In this document: in pieces, positions 1 through 7,467 of the stretch | How positions within the stretch are numbered: position 1 is the stretch's first letter | How the letters are laid out: the number at the start of each line of letters is the position of its first letter | NCBI RefSeq assembly: GCF_014489635.1 | Contig: NZ_CP060828.1 | Coordinates: forward strand, 3,572,001-3,636,000 | Length of the DNA: 64,000 bases | Direction: 5' to 3' | Source: Streptomyces roseirectus | Lineage (GTDB): Bacteria > Actinomycetota > Actinomycetes > Streptomycetales > Streptomycetaceae | Position numbers and translations under genes: made by a program | The notes under the pieces: model-generated | Databases searched by the model: none | What the model was told of the DNA's origin: nothing | Seen by the model: only the letters and a program-made list of their open reading frames with translations

Positions 1-617
1 TCGTCTCCTCCTCCCTCCTGGGCCGCATCGCCGAGAAGGCGGGCCTCCCCTACGAGGAAACCCTGACGGGCTTCAAGTGGATCGCCCGCGTGGACGGCCT
101 GCGGTACGGGTACGAGGAGGCCCTCGGCTACTGCGTCGACCCGGACGGCGTCCGCGACAAGGACGGCATCACGGCGGCCCTCCTGATCACGGAACTCGCG
201 TCGGAGCTGAAGGAGCGGGGCCGCACCCTGCTGGACCTCCTGGACGACCTCGCGGTGACCCACGGCCTGCACGCGACGGACCAACTCTCCGTCCGCGTCC
301 AGGACTTGACGCTGATCGCCGACGCGATGACCCGTCTGCGCGAGACCCCGCCGGCGGCGCTCGCGGGCCTGCCCGTCACCCTGGCGGAAGACCTCACCCA
401 GGGCACGGACAAGCTCCCGCCCACCGACGGCCTCCGCTACACCCTCGACGGCGCCCGCGTCATCGTCCGCCCCAGCGGCACCGAGCCGAAACTCAAGTGC
501 TACCTGGAGGTCGTCGTCCCGGTCGCGGACCACTCCGCGCTCCCGGCGGCCCGCGAGAAGGCGGCAGCGCTCCTGACCGACCTCAAGCGCGACTTCGCGA
601 CGGCGGCGGGCATCTAG
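1..617 (+). CDS. Phospho-sugar mutase (phosphomannomutase/phosphoglucomutase family), C-terminal part
   Basis: This is the 3' end of an alpha-D-phosphohexomutase gene; the 5' end lies outside the window. The open frame runs from base 3, with VSSSLLGRIAEKAG and ETLTGFKWIAR near the start, typical of the sugar-binding third domain. The phosphate-binding loop RPSGTEPKLKCYLEV lies about 50 residues from the end, typical of the fourth domain. The family moves phosphate between C1 and C6 of a hexose in the cytoplasm; mannose, glucose or another sugar cannot be separated from this part alone. Just upstream of deoC, it might convert deoxyribose-1-phosphate or ribose-1-phosphate, but that is inference. 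Confidence 0.9.
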   Translation, partial: VSSSLLGRIAEKAGLPYEETLTGFKWIARVDGLRYGYEEALGYCVDPDGVRDKDGITAALLITELASELKERGRTLLDLLDDLAVTHGLHATDQLSVRVQDLTLIADAMTRLRETPPAALAGLPVTLAEDLTQGTDKLPPTDGLRYTLDGARVIVRPSGTEPKLKCYLEVVVPVADHSALPAAREKAAALLTDLKRDFATAAGI

Positions 618-649
618 GCGACGCGCATCCAGCGGGCACCTAGGGGACA

Positions 650-689
650 CCCCTGAGGCGTACGGGTACTACGGGCCCGGCCTCAGGGG
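650..689. terminator. Hairpin between convergent genes
   Basis: CCCCTGAGGC (650-659) pairs perfectly with GCCTCAGGGG (680-689) around a 20-base loop. It lies between the stop codons of the convergent mutase and PH-domain genes and probably terminates both. The loop carries the GGGTACTACGGG word seen at many other places in the window. Confidence 0.7.
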
Positions 690-713
690 GCTACACCCCC
701 GTCATACCGCCCC

Positions 714-1382
714 TCACCCCACCAACAGCAGAATCCCCAGCACCACGGCCCCCGCGACGATCGGCCCCAGCACCTCCCAGGCCCACCGCACGCTCACCTC
801 CGCCGGCTCCCCCTCGCCCTCTTTCCCGGGCCGGTACCCCTCGTGCAGGTCACGCAGCTCGGCCATGGACCGGTCGCCGGAGGCGAGGTCGTCGCCGGGG
901 CCGGCGTCGGGGTTCGTGGGGCGCCAGCCGGAGCCGAGCCCGGAGAGCGCGCCGCCCCCGGAGGAACCCCGCGCCACCCGCCGGGCCGCCTTCTTGCGCC
1001 CCCGCAGCGAGACCGGAATGGCCCAGAGCTGGAACTTCTCCCCCGCGTTGCTGACCACTTCGTTCGTATAGGCGGACCGCACCACCGCGACCTGCGACCA
1101 GGGCAGGACGATCACCCGGAAGGGGTTGCGCACCCGCAGCCGCTCCTCGTTGGCGTACACCGCGGGGCGGATCGTGAAGGCGGTGACCAGCGGCACGGCG
1201 AACAGCAGCAGGGCGAGCGCGAGCCAGGGCGTACGGCCGTGCCCGACGACGACCGCGTCGATACCGAGCCAGCCGCCGATACCGAGCAGCAGGACGCCGC
1301 CGACGATGCCGGCGGGCGAGCGGTAGACACGGTCCGGGTACGCGGGACCGGAGGGCTGCGGCTCGTGTGCGGGGCTCGTCAT
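714..1382 (-). CDS. PH-domain membrane protein
   Basis: A 222-residue protein. Two adjacent hydrophobic segments near the N-terminus (GIVGGVLLLGIGGWLGI and ALALLLFAVPLVTAF) are followed by a bacterial PH-like (YdbT/DUF304-type) domain with IRPAVYANEERLRVRNPFR and LPWSQVAVV. The end has one more hydrophobic segment (IVAGAVVLGILLLVG). Most of the protein between the PH part and the last helix is a charged, Gly/Pro-rich linker. The ATG at 1382 is chosen because the frame upstream looks non-coding. The function of such proteins in Streptomyces is not known. It is divergent from deoC and convergent with the mutase. Confidence 0.8.
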   Translation of the reverse strand: MTSPAHEPQPSGPAYPDRVYRSPAGIVGGVLLLGIGGWLGIDAVVVGHGRTPWLALALLLFAVPLVTAFTIRPAVYANEERLRVRNPFRVIVLPWSQVAVVRSAYTNEVVSNAGEKFQLWAIPVSLRGRKKAARRVARGSSGGGALSGLGSGWRPTNPDAGPGDDLASGDRSMAELRDLHEGYRPGKEGEGEPAEVSVRWAWEVLGPIVAGAVVLGILLLVG

Positions 1383-1430
1383 GTGCCCGATTCTGCCCGA
1401 AGGGCTCCCCCGGACCACCTCAGACCCCCG

Positions 1431-1491
1431 TCAGGGACACCCGCAGTCACCTCTCAGGGATACCCGTAGCCCCTGTCAGGGATACCCGTAG
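1431..1491. repeat. Three tandem 22-23 bp repeats upstream of deoC
   Basis: Copies start at 1431 (degenerate), 1454 and 1476, with the core TCAGGGATACCCGTAG. They lie between the divergent PH-domain gene and deoC, upstream of the deoC operator. Each copy holds the TACCCGTAG word found elsewhere in the window. Confidence 0.7.
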
Positions 1492-1523
1492 TCCCCGCGA
1501 GCCCCTGTAAGGCCCACCGGCCC

Positions 1524-1545
1524 TATACATCCGCTACGCGCGTAG
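1524..1545 (+). promoter_or_regulatory. deoC promoter (-10-like) and nucleoside-regulon operator
   Basis: A perfect 12-bp palindrome CTACGCGCGTAG lies at 1534-1545, 13 bases before the deoC start. A -10-like TATACAT lies at 1524-1530, so transcription would begin within or next to the palindrome, which fits repression. The same palindrome precedes add (16592) and the nucleoside ABC-transporter operon (30216), and a 10/12 variant precedes two BMP lipoprotein genes. The operator call rests on this recurrence. The regulator is not in the window. Confidence 0.7.
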
Positions 1546-1558
1546 ATATGCTCATCTG

Positions 1559-2515
1559 GTGACCATGCCCACCACTGCACCCCCCGCTCTCGCCGACGTC
1601 GCCGCGTCCGACAGCACCTTGCGGCGCTTCCTGCACGGCCTCCCCGGTGTCGACGCGGTCGGCCTGGAGGCGCGTGCCGCCTCGCTCGGCACCCGTTCGA
1701 TCAAGACCACCGCGAAGGCGTACGCCATCGACCTGGCCATTTCCATGGTCGACCTGACGACGCTGGAAGGCGCGGACACCCCCGGCAAGGTCCGGGCGCT
1801 CGGCACGAAGGCCGTCCACCCCGACCCGACCGACCGGACGACGCCGGCGACGGCGGCCGTCTGCGTCTACCCGGACATGGTCGCGACGGCGAAGGCGGCC
1901 GTCGCCGGTTCCGGCGTCAAGGTCGCCTCCGTCGCCACCGCGTTCCCGGCCGGCCGCGCCGCGCTCGACGTCAAGCTGGCCGACGTCCGCGACGCCGTCT
2001 CCGCCGGGGCCGACGAGATCGACATGGTCATCGACCGGGGCGCGTTCCTCGCCGGGAACTACCTGAAGGTGTACGAGGAGATCGTGGCCGTGAAGGAGGC
2101 GTCCGGCGCCGCGCGGCTCAAGGTGATCTTCGAGACCGGCGAGCTGTCGACGTACGACAACATCCGGCGCGCGAGCTGGCTGGGCATGATCGCGGGCGCG
2201 GACTTCATCAAGACGTCCACCGGCAAGGTCGCGGTCAACGCGACGCCCGCGAACACCCTGTTGATGCTGGAGGCGGTCCGCGACTTCCGCGCGCTGACCG
2301 GCGTCCAGGTCGGCGTGAAACCGGCGGGCGGCATCCGGACGACGAAGGACGCGGTCAAGTTCCTCGTGCTGGTGAACGAGACGGCCGGCGAGGACTGGCT
2401 CGACAACCACTGGTTCCGCTTCGGCGCCTCCTCCCTCCTCAACGACCTGCTGATGCAGCGTCAGAAGCTGGCCACCGGCCGCTACTCCGGCCCCGACTAC
2501 GTGACGGTGGACTGA
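1559..2515 (+). CDS. deoC: Deoxyribose-phosphate aldolase
   Basis: A 318-residue class I aldolase that cleaves 2-deoxyribose-5-phosphate to glyceraldehyde-3-phosphate and acetaldehyde in deoxynucleoside catabolism. The Schiff-base lysine lies in GVKPAGGIRT, and the TIM-barrel blocks VCVYPDMV, DEIDMVIDRGAF, KVIFETGEL and DFIKTSTGK are intact. At this length it is longer than the E. coli enzyme and similar to actinobacterial and mitochondrial forms. The start is GTG 1559, or ATG 1565 two codons later; no good Shine-Dalgarno is visible, so the message may be nearly leaderless. Two aldehyde dehydrogenase genes follow at once, suited to removing the acetaldehyde. Confidence 0.95.
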   Translation: MTMPTTAPPALADVAASDSTLRRFLHGLPGVDAVGLEARAASLGTRSIKTTAKAYAIDLAISMVDLTTLEGADTPGKVRALGTKAVHPDPTDRTTPATAAVCVYPDMVATAKAAVAGSGVKVASVATAFPAGRAALDVKLADVRDAVSAGADEIDMVIDRGAFLAGNYLKVYEEIVAVKEASGAARLKVIFETGELSTYDNIRRASWLGMIAGADFIKTSTGKVAVNATPANTLLMLEAVRDFRALTGVQVGVKPAGGIRTTKDAVKFLVLVNETAGEDWLDNHWFRFGASSLLNDLLMQRQKLATGRYSGPDYVTVD

Positions 2516-2521
2516 TCCCCC

Positions 2522-3952
2522 ATGGTTTTCGAGTACGCACCCGCACCCGAGTCCCGCTCGGTCGTCGACATCGCCCCGTCCTACGGCCTGTTCATCGACG
2601 GCGAGTTCGCGGACGCGGCGGACGGCAAGGTCTTCAAGTCCATCTCCCCTGCCACGGAAGAGGTGTTGGCGGAGGTCGCGCAGGCCGGTGAGGCCGACGT
2701 CGAGCGCGCGGTCAAGGCCGCCCGCAAGGCGTTCGACAAGTGGTCCGCGCTGCCCGGCGCCGAGCGCGCCAAGTACCTGTTCCGCATCGCCCGCATCATC
2801 CAGGAACGCAGCCGCGAACTCGCCGTCCTGGAGACGCTGGACAACGGCAAGCCCATCAAGGAGACCCGCGACGCCGACCTCCCCCTGGTCGCCGCGCACT
2901 TCTTCTACTACGCGGGCTGGGCCGACAAGTTGGACCACGCGGGCTACGGCGCGAACCCGCGGCCGCTGGGCGTCGCCGGTCAAGTCATCCCGTGGAACTT
3001 CCCGTTGCTGATGCTGGCGTGGAAGATCGCCCCGGCGCTGGCGACCGGCAACACGGTCGTCCTGAAGCCGGCGGAGACAACTCCCCTGTCCGCCCTGTTC
3101 TTCGCCGACATCTGCCGCCAGGCCGGCCTGCCCAAGGGCGTCGTCAACATCCTCCCCGGCTACGGCGACGCGGGCGCCGCGCTCGTCGCGCACCCGGACG
3201 TGAACAAGGTCGCGTTCACCGGGTCGACGGCCGTCGGCAAGGAGATCGCGAGGACGGTCGCCGGGACCCGTAAGAAGCTGACGCTCGAACTCGGCGGCAA
3301 GGGCGCGAACATCGTCTTCGACGACGCCCCGATCGACCAGGCCGTCGAGGGCATCGTCAACGGCATCTTCTTCAACCAGGGCCAAGTCTGCTGCGCCGGA
3401 AGCCGGTTGCTGGTCCAGGAGTCGATCCAGGACGAGCTGCTGGACTCCCTGAAGCGGCGTCTGTCGACGCTGCGCCTCGGCGACCCGCTCGACAAGAACA
3501 CGGACATCGGCGCGATCAACTCCGCCGAACAGCTCGCGCGGATCACGGCGTTGGCGGAGCAGGGCGAGGCGGAGGGCGCCGAGCGCTGGTCGCCGGCGTG
3601 CGAACTCCCGTCGTCCGGCTACTGGTTCGCGCCGACGCTGTTCACGAACGTCACGCAGGCGCACACCATCGCGCGCGACGAGATCTTCGGCCCGGTGCTG
3701 TCGGTGCTGACGTTCCGAACGCCGGACGAGGCGGTGGCGAAGGCCAACAACACGCAGTACGGGCTGTCCGCCGGGATCTGGTCCGACAAGGGGTCCCGGA
3801 TCCTCGCCGTCGCGGGCAAGCTGCGCGCGGGGGTCGTCTGGTCCAACACGTTCAACAAGTTCGACCCGACCTCGCCGTTCGGCGGGTACAAGGAGTCGGG
3901 TTACGGCCGCGAGGGCGGTCGGCACGGCCTGGAGGCGTACCTCGATGTCTGA
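2522..3952 (+). CDS. Aldehyde dehydrogenase
   Basis: A full-length 476-residue NAD(P)-dependent aldehyde dehydrogenase. The catalytic cysteine is in FFNQGQVCCAGSRL, the general-base glutamate in LELGGKGANIVFDDA, and the cofactor-binding part has VIPWNFPLLMLAWKIAPAL and FTGSTAVGKEI. It starts 6 bases after the deoC stop and overlaps the next gene by 8 bases. Position suggests it oxidises the acetaldehyde made by DeoC; the substrate itself is not shown by the sequence. Confidence 0.93.
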   Translation: MVFEYAPAPESRSVVDIAPSYGLFIDGEFADAADGKVFKSISPATEEVLAEVAQAGEADVERAVKAARKAFDKWSALPGAERAKYLFRIARIIQERSRELAVLETLDNGKPIKETRDADLPLVAAHFFYYAGWADKLDHAGYGANPRPLGVAGQVIPWNFPLLMLAWKIAPALATGNTVVLKPAETTPLSALFFADICRQAGLPKGVVNILPGYGDAGAALVAHPDVNKVAFTGSTAVGKEIARTVAGTRKKLTLELGGKGANIVFDDAPIDQAVEGIVNGIFFNQGQVCCAGSRLLVQESIQDELLDSLKRRLSTLRLGDPLDKNTDIGAINSAEQLARITALAEQGEAEGAERWSPACELPSSGYWFAPTLFTNVTQAHTIARDEIFGPVLSVLTFRTPDEAVAKANNTQYGLSAGIWSDKGSRILAVAGKLRAGVVWSNTFNKFDPTSPFGGYKESGYGREGGRHGLEAYLDV

Positions 3953-4829
3953 CCGCCTGTCTGTCTTCAAGACCTACAAGCTGTACGTCGGCGGGAAGTT
4001 CCCGCGTTCCGAGAGCGGCCGGGTGTACGAGGTGACGGACTCGAAGAACAACTGGCTGGCGAACGCGCCCCGTTCGAGCCGCAAGGACGCGCGTGACGCG
4101 GTCGTCGCCGCCCGCAAGGCGTTCGGCGGCTGGTCCGGTGCGACCGCCTACAACCGGGGTCAGATCCTGTACCGGGTCGCCGAGATGCTGGAGGGCCGGC
4201 GCGAGCAGTTCGTCCGCGAAGTGGCCGAGGCGGAGGGGCTGTCGAAGTCGAAGGCGGCGGCCCAGGTCGACGCGGCGGTCGATCGCTGGGTCTGGTACGC
4301 GGGCTGGACGGACAAGATCGCGCAGCTCGCCGGCGGCGCGAACCCCGTCGCGGGCCCGTACTTCAACCTGTCGACCCCCGAACCCACGGGCGTCGTCGCG
4401 GTGTTGGCGCCCCAGGAGTCCTCGTTCCTGGGCCTGGTCTCGGTCGTCGCGCCCGCGATCGCCACCGGCAACACCACGGTGGTCGTCGCCTCCGAGCGCC
4501 ACCCCCTGCCCGCCCTCTCCCTCGGCGAGGTCCTGGCAACCTCCGACCTCCCGGGCGGAGTTGTGAACATCCTCTCCGGCAGCGCCCGGGAGATCGCCCC
4601 CACCCTCGCCGCCCACCAGGACGTCAACGCGATCGATCTGGCGGGCGCGGACGAGGAGTTGGCGAAGGAGCTGGAGATCGCGGCGGCCGACAACCTGAAG
4701 CGCGTCCTGCGCCCCCAACCCACCGACTGGACCGATCCCCAGGGCACGGACCGCCTCACCGCCTTCCTGGAGACGAAGACGGTCTGGCACACGACGGGTT
4801 CGCTGGGCGCGTCGGGCTCCGCCTACTGA
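3945..4829 (+). CDS. Truncated aldehyde dehydrogenase-like protein lacking the catalytic site
   Basis: A 294-residue protein that aligns with the N-terminal and cofactor-binding half of an aldehyde dehydrogenase (YVGGKFPRSESGRVYEV, AARKAFGGW, VWYAGWTDKI, GVVAVLAPQESSFLGLVSVVAPAIATGN, PGGVVNILSG). It then ends without the ELGGK glutamate block or any catalytic-cysteine block. It overlaps the complete enzyme by 8 bases, so the two are made together. The arrangement recalls ALDH16, in which a complete and a defective domain are fused in one chain; here they would be two subunits. A structural or regulatory role is inference. Confidence 0.85.
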   Translation: MSDRLSVFKTYKLYVGGKFPRSESGRVYEVTDSKNNWLANAPRSSRKDARDAVVAARKAFGGWSGATAYNRGQILYRVAEMLEGRREQFVREVAEAEGLSKSKAAAQVDAAVDRWVWYAGWTDKIAQLAGGANPVAGPYFNLSTPEPTGVVAVLAPQESSFLGLVSVVAPAIATGNTTVVVASERHPLPALSLGEVLATSDLPGGVVNILSGSAREIAPTLAAHQDVNAIDLAGADEELAKELEIAAADNLKRVLRPQPTDWTDPQGTDRLTAFLETKTVWHTTGSLGASGSAY

Positions 4830-4847
4830 CGGGCCCGGACGACCACA

Positions 4848-4883
4848 GGGCCGCGCGACCGTCCACCCGACGGCGCGCGGCCC
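4848..4883 (+). terminator. Terminator of the deoC operon
   Basis: A perfect 10-bp stem, GGGCCGCGCG (4848-4857) with CGCGCGGCCC (4874-4883), begins 18 bases after the stop codon of the second aldehyde dehydrogenase-like gene. Confidence 0.8.
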
Positions 4884-4917
4884 TTCGTCATGCCTATTCA
4901 CCCCTTCGTCATCCCCC

Positions 4918-5325
4918 TCACCCCTTCAGCAGCCCCGCCACCTCCCCCACCACCGGCATCGACCCGATCGACTGCGCCTGGGCCACCGGGCCGGTCAGGG
5001 CCTGGGTCGCGATCGGCTGGAAGTCGGCGAGCTGGGTGCCGGCGCCGTTGTCGAGGGGGTCGACGCCGGTGCCGGCGAGGGGGTTGGGCTTGAGGCCGGT
5101 GACGGCGCCGGTGGCGTGCGGGAGGGCGCCCAGCGCGCCCTGGAGGCCGGCCTCGGCGTCCATCTGGCCGAGGCTGGAGGGGTTGGCGCGGACGGCGTCG
5201 ACGACGGGCGCCTCGGCGGCGACGGCGGCCCCCGCGCCGGCGCCGAGGGCGACCCCGGCGGTCGCGAGGGCGGCCAGGGCGCGGCGGCCGGTTGAAGAGG
5301 AGGGGACGTTCTGGTGCTGAGGCAT
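4918..5325 (-). CDS. Small Ala-rich secreted protein
   Basis: A 135-residue protein with a signal peptide: a charged stretch (SSSTGRRAL), a hydrophobic core (AALATAGVALGAGAGAAVA) and a likely AxA cleavage site before EAPVVDAV. The mature part is rich in Ala, Gly, Pro and Leu, with no recognised domain or cysteines. It resembles in style the second small secreted protein at 14900-15253 (signal peptide, GLLGG/GLLKG-type ends, PVAQQAL/PVAQAQS stretches). Function is unknown. Confidence 0.75.
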   Translation of the reverse strand: MPQHQNVPSSSTGRRALAALATAGVALGAGAGAAVAAEAPVVDAVRANPSSLGQMDAEAGLQGALGALPHATGAVTGLKPNPLAGTGVDPLDNGAGTQLADFQPIATQALTGPVAQAQSIGSMPVVGEVAGLLKG

Positions 5326-5377
5326 CTCACTGCCACCTTTTCATCGCGGGGAGTAATCGAATCGACGCAGAGGGTAG

Positions 5378-5400
5378 TTGAAGTGCGCCGCGCGCTTCAA
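5378..5400. promoter_or_regulatory. Imperfect 23-bp palindrome in divergent intergenic region
   Basis: TTGAAGTGCG and CGCGCTTCAA face each other around CCG, with one G-T mismatch in the arms. A further half-site, CGCACGCTTCAAAGG, follows at about 5422-5436. It lies between the divergent secreted-protein gene (start 5325) and the kinase gene (start 5487). This looks like a regulator-binding site; no regulator is known. Confidence 0.4.
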
Positions 5401-5486
5401 AGGTGACCCGCGCAGGTGTGACGCACGCTTCAAAGGCCCCCCTCGGACTCGTCCCGATCCCCTCACATGCCGCACACTGGTGTCCC

Positions 5487-6128
5487 GTGAGTTCCCATCC
5501 CATCCCCACGCGGGTCGTGCTGCTCTGCGGCCCCTCCGGCTCCGGCAAGTCCCTCCTCGCAGCCCGCTCCGGCCTCCCGGTGCTGCGGCTCGACGACTTC
5601 TACAAGGAGGGCGACGACCCGACGCTGCCGCAGGTCGAGGGGAGCGCGGACATCGACTGGGACCACCCCGGGTCGTGGGACACGGAGGCCGCCGTCGCGG
5701 CGATCACCGACCTGTGCCGCACCGGCCGCACGGACGTCCCCGTCTACGACATCTCGCTCAGCGCCCGCACGGGCAGCGACACGGTCGACGTCGGCCGGAC
5801 GCCCGTGTTCATCGCGGAGGGCATCTTCGCCGCCGAGATCGTCGAGCGGTGCCGTGCGGAAGGGGTGCTCGCGGACGCGCTGTGCCTGAGCCGGGGCCCG
5901 GTGAAGACGTTCCGGCGCCGGTTCCTGCGGGACCTCAAGGAGGGCCGCAAGTCGGTGGCCTTCCTGCTGCGCCGGGGCTGGCGCCTGATGCGCGCCGAGC
6001 GGGCCATCGTCGCCCGCCAGACCGCCCTCGGCGCCCACGCCTGCGACCGCGACGAGGCGATGGGCCGGCTCGCGGACGCGGCGGCGGGACGGCGGGTGCG
6101 GGCGGCGGCGCCCGTGGTGACGCCGTAA
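5487..6128 (+). CDS. Uridine kinase-like P-loop protein
   Basis: A 213-residue P-loop kinase-like protein. The Walker A motif GPSGSGKS lies near residue 15, followed by LRLDDFYKEGDD and WDHPGSWD, the arrangement of the uridine kinase/phosphoribulokinase group. FIAEGIFAAEIV matches the second strand region and RFLRDLKEGRKSV the lid. The GTG at 5487 is chosen because the longer frame upstream runs through the intergenic palindromes. It might phosphorylate uridine or another nucleoside, which would fit nearby salvage genes, but the substrate is not proven. Confidence 0.8.
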   Translation: MSSHPIPTRVVLLCGPSGSGKSLLAARSGLPVLRLDDFYKEGDDPTLPQVEGSADIDWDHPGSWDTEAAVAAITDLCRTGRTDVPVYDISLSARTGSDTVDVGRTPVFIAEGIFAAEIVERCRAEGVLADALCLSRGPVKTFRRRFLRDLKEGRKSVAFLLRRGWRLMRAERAIVARQTALGAHACDRDEAMGRLADAAAGRRVRAAAPVVTP

Positions 6129-6393
6129 CCGTCACGGCACACGGAGAAACGGGACTGGACGGACCCCCCGGCCCTCCAGCCCCGCTCCCTGATTCCCCCG
6201 TTGTTTCCCCCGTGATCCCCCCGTAGTACCCAGGTATGCCCACCCCCATGGTCATCCCTGGTGTAACCCCCCAGCGGTACCGCTCCCCTCGACGCTCCCC
6301 CGAACGTGTCCCCCGAAGGTCCCCCCGGTACCGCCCCCCGTGTTCCCCCGTTTCCCCCCTCCCGGCTTCCCTGAGCGAAGCCGGGGTTCACCC
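6129..6393. other. Intergenic region with sigQ terminator
   Basis: No gene is seen. It is C-rich on the + strand and holds a CCCCGTAGTACCC word near 6221. A stem CCCGGCTT (6361-6368) with AAGCCGGG (6378-6385) ends 8 bases beyond the sigQ stop and probably terminates sigQ on the minus strand. Confidence 0.55.
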
Positions 6394-7131
6394 TCAGGCG
6401 ACCAGCTCCCCGAAGGCGTTCTCCTCGTCACGGCCGAAGCTGAGGACCTGGTCCTCGCGCAGCCGGCGGAGCGACCGCCAGATGCTGGACTTCACCGTGC
6501 CGACACTGATGTCGAGGATCTCCGCGATCTCCGGGTCGGTACGGCCCTCGTAGTACCTGAGGACCAGCATCGTCCGCTGGAGTTCGGGAAGGCGGGACAG
6601 CGCCTGCCACAGGACCGCGCGCAGTTCGGTGCCGCGCATCGCGTCCGTGTCGCCGGCCGTCTCCGGCAGCTCCTCGGTGGGGTACTCGTTCAGCTTGCGG
6701 CGGCGCCACGCGCTGATGTGCAGGTTCGTCATGGTGCGACGCAGGTATCCGCCGACGGCGGCCTTGTCGCTGATCCGGTCCCAGGCCCGGTACGTCGAGA
6801 ACAGCGCGCTCTGCAGCAGGTCCTCGGCCTCGAACCGGTCGCCGGTCAGGTGGTAGGCGGTCGCGTACAGGGAGGCGCGGCGCTCCTGGACGTAGGCGGT
6901 GAACTCCGCCTCGCTGAGGGAACGGCGCTCCCCCGTGTCCTCCCTGTACGAGGCTCCCCCCGGAACCTTCTCCCCCGTTTTCGCGTCAACCACCGTGATG
7001 TACGTGGTGTGTTGACGCCCGATGCCGCGAGCGCACCCCCGCCCGCTCACGACACCGGACTTCTCCGAGCTCCACCGGACGTCGTGGAGGCGTGTGGCAA
7101 CCGCGCTGGTGTTCATGCTGTGCAGCGACAT
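6394..7131 (-). CDS. sigQ: SigE-family sigma factor next to afsQ genes
   Basis: A 245-residue ECF-type sigma factor. Region 2 has LYATAYHLTGDRFEAEDLLQ and YLRRTMTNLHISAWRRRK; region 4 has LPELQRTMLVLRYYEGRTDPEIAEILDISVGTVKSSIWRSLRRLRED. An N-terminal extension of about 70 residues precedes region 2. The ATG at 7131 is chosen because GGGAGG sits 6 bases upstream; a longer frame exists. The gene name rests on its resemblance to S. coelicolor SigQ and its place beside afsQ1-afsQ2. A consensus AfsQ1 site lies about 110 bases upstream, so transcription is probably controlled by AfsQ1. SigQ in S. coelicolor is reported to affect antibiotic production. Confidence 0.85.
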   Translation of the reverse strand: MSLHSMNTSAVATRLHDVRWSSEKSGVVSGRGCARGIGRQHTTYITVVDAKTGEKVPGGASYREDTGERRSLSEAEFTAYVQERRASLYATAYHLTGDRFEAEDLLQSALFSTYRAWDRISDKAAVGGYLRRTMTNLHISAWRRRKLNEYPTEELPETAGDTDAMRGTELRAVLWQALSRLPELQRTMLVLRYYEGRTDPEIAEILDISVGTVKSSIWRSLRRLREDQVLSFGRDEENAFGELVA

Positions 7132-7467
7132 GTCGCGCCTCCCGTCGTGGACTTCTCGTGCTCTTGCGCTGTGCTCCAAGGCTGCTTGCCCTGTGCCGAA
7201 AAGCTTGCCCGGGGACCTTCATCGGTCTGTCCGCCGACTGTCACAGACCTGTCACAGGGGCCCCTCACGGCGACACCACGGCGGGCCCACAGGCGTCGGC
7301 GGTAGACCTGCGGTTTTGGGCTTCGGACGGGGCCCATGGGACCCTTGGCGACATGGTGTACGGATTGGTCCTCGGCGACCCGCTCCCCCGCGCTTCGGCG
7401 CGGCGGTGACAGCGGGTCCCCAGCCATTCCCCTCTGCTCCTCGCCCCGTCGAAGTGCCTTCGCTCTC
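7132..7467. other. Intergenic region between sigQ and methyltransferase
   Basis: A 336-base divergent intergenic region holding the sigQ ribosome binding site (about 7138-7143, minus strand) and the AfsQ1-type site at 7240-7255. No further gene is seen. Confidence 0.5.
7240..7255. promoter_or_regulatory. AfsQ1-type binding site upstream of sigQ
   Basis: GTCAC-AGACCT-GTCAC fits the known AfsQ1 consensus GTnAC-n6-GTnAC exactly. It lies about 109-124 bases upstream of the sigQ start, and afsQ1 is 1.4 kb away, which supports regulation of sigQ by AfsQ1. Confidence 0.7.

Noticed and set aside
1523..3970. Very long open frame opposite deoC and the aldehyde dehydrogenase
   Set aside because: It is the antisense shadow of strongly conserved genes; its protein has only Arg, Gly, Val and Asp-rich low-complexity sequence with no family match.
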